This document shows positions 62,013 to 64,000 of a stretch of DNA of 64,000 bases, piece after piece. The stretch is from Trissonchulus latispiculum (taxonomy: Eukaryota; Nematoda; Enoplea; Enoplida; Ironidae). Position 1 is the first letter of the stretch, and each line of letters opens with the position of its first letter. The translations under genes and the position numbers were made by a program. Location of the stretch: positions 22,925 through 86,924 of the forward strand of contig JASAND010023828.1 in assembly GCA_030248195.1 (NCBI GenBank). The letters run 5' to 3'. The notes below the pieces were generated by a model. It made no database searches and was not told the origin of the DNA. It saw nothing but the letters and a program-made list of their open reading frames with translations.

Positions 62013-62660
62013 TACAGTATAGCTCAAAACAAGGTTAATTTTGTGCAAAGTTCGCAAACTCCGCGAACTTCCCGAAGCAAGCGATATTTCGCTAAATTTA
62101 GAGAAGTTCGCGAAAAACTTAGCGAACGTCGCGAAATCGTTAGCTAGCTAATTTGAGGGGTTTTCTCCATATCTACGAAAAATTTGCAAAAAATTTAAAA
62201 TCTAATTTGGAGTCAAGATTTGGTGTCTTCGCGAAGTTCGCATAAGTTCGAGAAATTCGCCAAGACTTTAACGAATTTCGCGAAGATTTTAGCGAAGTTT
62301 AAAGGAACTTCGCTAAAATCTTCGCGAACTTCGCAAAACGTTGGCGAACTTCGCTAAAATGTACGCGTATTTCGCTAAAATTTTGGAGAATTTCGCGAAA
62401 TTATGCGAACTTTGCTAAACCTTAGCGAACTTCGCGACGGAACCAAATCTTGATTCCAAAATAGATTTTAAAATTTTTTAGCAAATTCTTAGTAGATATG
62501 GAGAAAACCCCTCAAATTAGCTAGCCAACGATTTCGCGAAGTTAGCTAACTTTTTCGCGAACTTCTCTAATTTTAGCGAAATGTCGCTTGCTTCGCGAAG
62601 TTCGCGGAGTTTACGAACTTCGCAAAAAATTAACTTTGTTTTGAGCTATACTGTAAAAAC
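62013..62660. repeat. Foldback element built of TTCGCGAA words
   Basis: Inverted arms start ACAGTATAGCTCAAAACAA on the left and end with the complement on the right. Both arms are filled with the palindrome TTCGCGAA and close variants. Intronic. Confidence 0.8.
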
Positions 62661-63203
62661 TACTTTTAGTCTCTCAAAACGGAGAGCCCCTTCCCTGTTG
62701 AGCCCAGAGAACCAGCCAACCCAGATTTCCCATCCTGTAAGCCAAAGAATGTCCAGAAATTTTCAGCACTCTTAGATTTCATTTTCAGTTTCAATTCAAA
62801 AAATTTATAAAAGTATCAGTCTAAAACGTTTATACTGAAATGGACTGATACTTTTATTGCTATAAAATTTGGATCTACATATAAATAAATGGCTGTCTCA
62901 CTAATTATCTGTGCCAATAAATTTATGGAAATGTAGTTTTTATAATCCTTGATAATAGTTTTGCACATGCGCGATTAATGGAAACTTTTCTACGAAATCA
63001 ATTGTCATCTCCCGGAGCCTCCCAAATGGTAAGCAGAGACCATATTCCCAACTACCTCCAAATAATCGAAGCATATACGCCAAAAATACCCTACATGCAC
63101 TTTAATAAAAGATTTTAAAAATTTTAATAAACAGATTTGATTGGAAAAATATGTAAAAATAAATAGTTTTAAAATAATTTAACTTTGTCCCGGTAGACCT
63201 TAC
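62661..63203. other. Intron DNA, no exon supported
   Basis: AT-rich. A short inverted pair around GTATCAGTCTAAAACG/TGGACTGATAC (62,813-62,855) is the only structure seen. Confidence 0.4.
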
Positions 63204-63296
63204 TTTTCAACAGGCGGTGGCGGGGGTAGGCTACGATTGTGTTCCTGCACTGGACAATTGACGGCCTGATTACAGGCACATTCCACAGAATATTTA
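63204..63296 (-). CDS. KMT2E/SETD5-like: KMT2E/SETD5-like exon: post-SET cysteines
   Basis: Acceptor TTTTATTTTAG|TAAATATTC; donor GAAAA|GTAAGG. The split codon gives C, then KYSVECACNQAVNCPVQ, matching the CKYKVDCAC..CPV post-SET motif of the family. A proline run follows. Confidence 0.9.
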
Positions 63297-63499
63297 CTAA
63301 AATAAAAACAACAAAAATATTATAAAAAAACAACAACTTAGACAAGTACGTATACACCTAAGGAATAACATACAAATCCCAACTACCACATAGACGATGT
63401 AAAAAATTTATTACACTATTAAATAAACAGATAAATTTACATTTTTTCACACTAAAATCTGGTTTATCGAAATGTCCCAAAGAAAGCACTGCGCCTTAC

Positions 63500-63609
63500 C
63501 ACTGTCTAAAATCAAAATCAAAGGGTATGGAGATTTCGGATCCTCGCTCGATCAGTTCAATAGCCACCAAAAGAATATGCAAATTAGTTCCGCTGATCAC
63601 GTGACGAAC
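63500..63609 (-). CDS. KMT2E/SETD5-like: KMT2E/SETD5-like exon: end of SET domain
   Basis: Acceptor GCTGTAG|GTTCGTCAC; donor CAGTG|GTAAGG. Begins VRH in phase with the previous exon and contains ERGSEISIPFDFDFRQ, the last SET strand and the FDFDY-type segment. Ends with two bases of a Cys codon completed by the next exon. Confidence 0.9.
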
Positions 63610-63956
63610 CTACAGCAGCAAAAGCCTCTATACAGTCATTCCGGAATTAGCATAAACAAAAACAGCGCATGCAGCAATTTTCTCAAATTTTGAGAAAATC
63701 CATATTGATTTTATCTCCAGATTTACAGACATTTCAGGAAAAGCACAAATTTATGTGAAATTCATGGGGAAACTAGCAGGGCTGAACTTGAGCCAGTCAA
63801 GTTTTTCGTGAAAAAACTATTCAGGAAGTTCGCCAAATTTGACGAAAATCGATACCTTTTGCGACGTTCACGAAAAACAGGGTTCTTATTAAACGGAGAG
63901 CTGTACTGTAGAAAATCTAAAATCTAAATCAAAAATCTAAAATCTGAAAGCCAAAC

Positions 63957-64000
63957 CTTGGCATTGGGTTGACAGGAACGTCGAACAAAGCGGGCCGGAT
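63957..64000 (-). CDS. KMT2E/SETD5-like: KMT2E/SETD5-like exon: SET core (partial, runs off the window)
   Basis: Encodes PARFVRRSCQPNAK up to AAG|GTTTGG. The RF(I/V)RRSC.PN signature is specific to the KMT2E/SETD5 branch of SET domains, where canonical enzymes have NHSC.PN. The exon continues beyond base 64,000. Confidence 0.9.

Larger units (their letters stand above)
45749..64000 (-). other. KMT2E/SETD5-like: KMT2E/SETD5-like (SET3 family) gene, 3' part; fifteen exons in the window
   Basis: Minus strand, 5' part beyond the right edge. Family-specific blocks appear in the right order: the RFVRRSCQPN SET core, SEISIPFDFDF, the post-SET CKYSVECAC..NCPV cysteines, SREERKMQ..LAQIERMEE, and KKK|VSLSEYRLRKRS. 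All exons below join GT-AG with matching phase into one frame of about 1,210 codons ending at 45,749. KMT2E/SETD5 proteins are chromatin regulators that bind HDAC3/NCoR-type complexes; their SET core has RRSC in place of the catalytic NHSC, so methyltransferase activity is doubtful. The long C-terminal tail is low-complexity (Gly, Pro, Ser, Ala, Lys). Confidence 0.92.

Overview
The window is animal genomic DNA, most likely from an aquatic invertebrate; the phylum cannot be fixed from this sequence. A GT-AG intron-split gene of the metazoan KMT2E/SETD5 type fills the right quarter on the minus strand. The rest is dominated by transposons: hAT, piggyBac-like, foldback, a permuted Penelope-like retroelement, tRNA-derived repeats, and one complete-looking Polinton/Maverick (adintovirus-like) element.

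Layout. 1-17,400: repeat-rich, with almost no coding evidence. It holds three hAT-type elements with exact 8-bp target duplications, nested piggyBac-like and foldback elements, a 21-22 bp minisatellite, and one TATA/Inr promoter followed by a possible first exon (9,012-9,260). 17,420-20,487: a tandem array of twelve 253-bp units, each carrying a tRNA-Thr(AGU)-like gene. 21,300-22,640: four tRNA-Arg-like repeat units. 23,220-25,908: a decayed Penelope-like element with GIY-YIG before the reverse transcriptase and a CxC linker (Naiad type). 26,722-41,677: the Polinton-like element with ~2.2-kb terminal inverted repeats (TIRs). 45,749-64,000: the 3' part of a KMT2E/SETD5-like gene, fifteen exons from the C-terminal half of the SET domain to the stop codon. 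Its introns hold a 145-bp satellite, foldbacks, homopolymer-G tracts and a second Naiad-like fragment.

The Polinton-like element is the main object of interest. It has an intact morphogenesis and integration set (adenain-like protease, hexon-like major capsid protein, two tandem penton-like minor capsid paralogs, pVI/pX-like protein, packaging ATPase, chromodomain integrase). It has no room for a protein-primed DNA polymerase B. In its place are genes not usual for such elements: a TATA-binding-protein-like gene, a CARD (death-fold) protein, a zinc-finger protein and small secreted or membrane proteins. The two outermost genes lie at opposite ends and point inward. Both start with the same 10-nt coding exon and the same intron, because these lie inside the TIRs. 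Each end therefore appears to supply the promoter, leader, start codon and splice donor for a different gene. Inferred working model: TBP-like and zinc-finger proteins act in transcription, the CARD protein engages host death-fold signalling, and replication relies on a polymerase supplied in trans.
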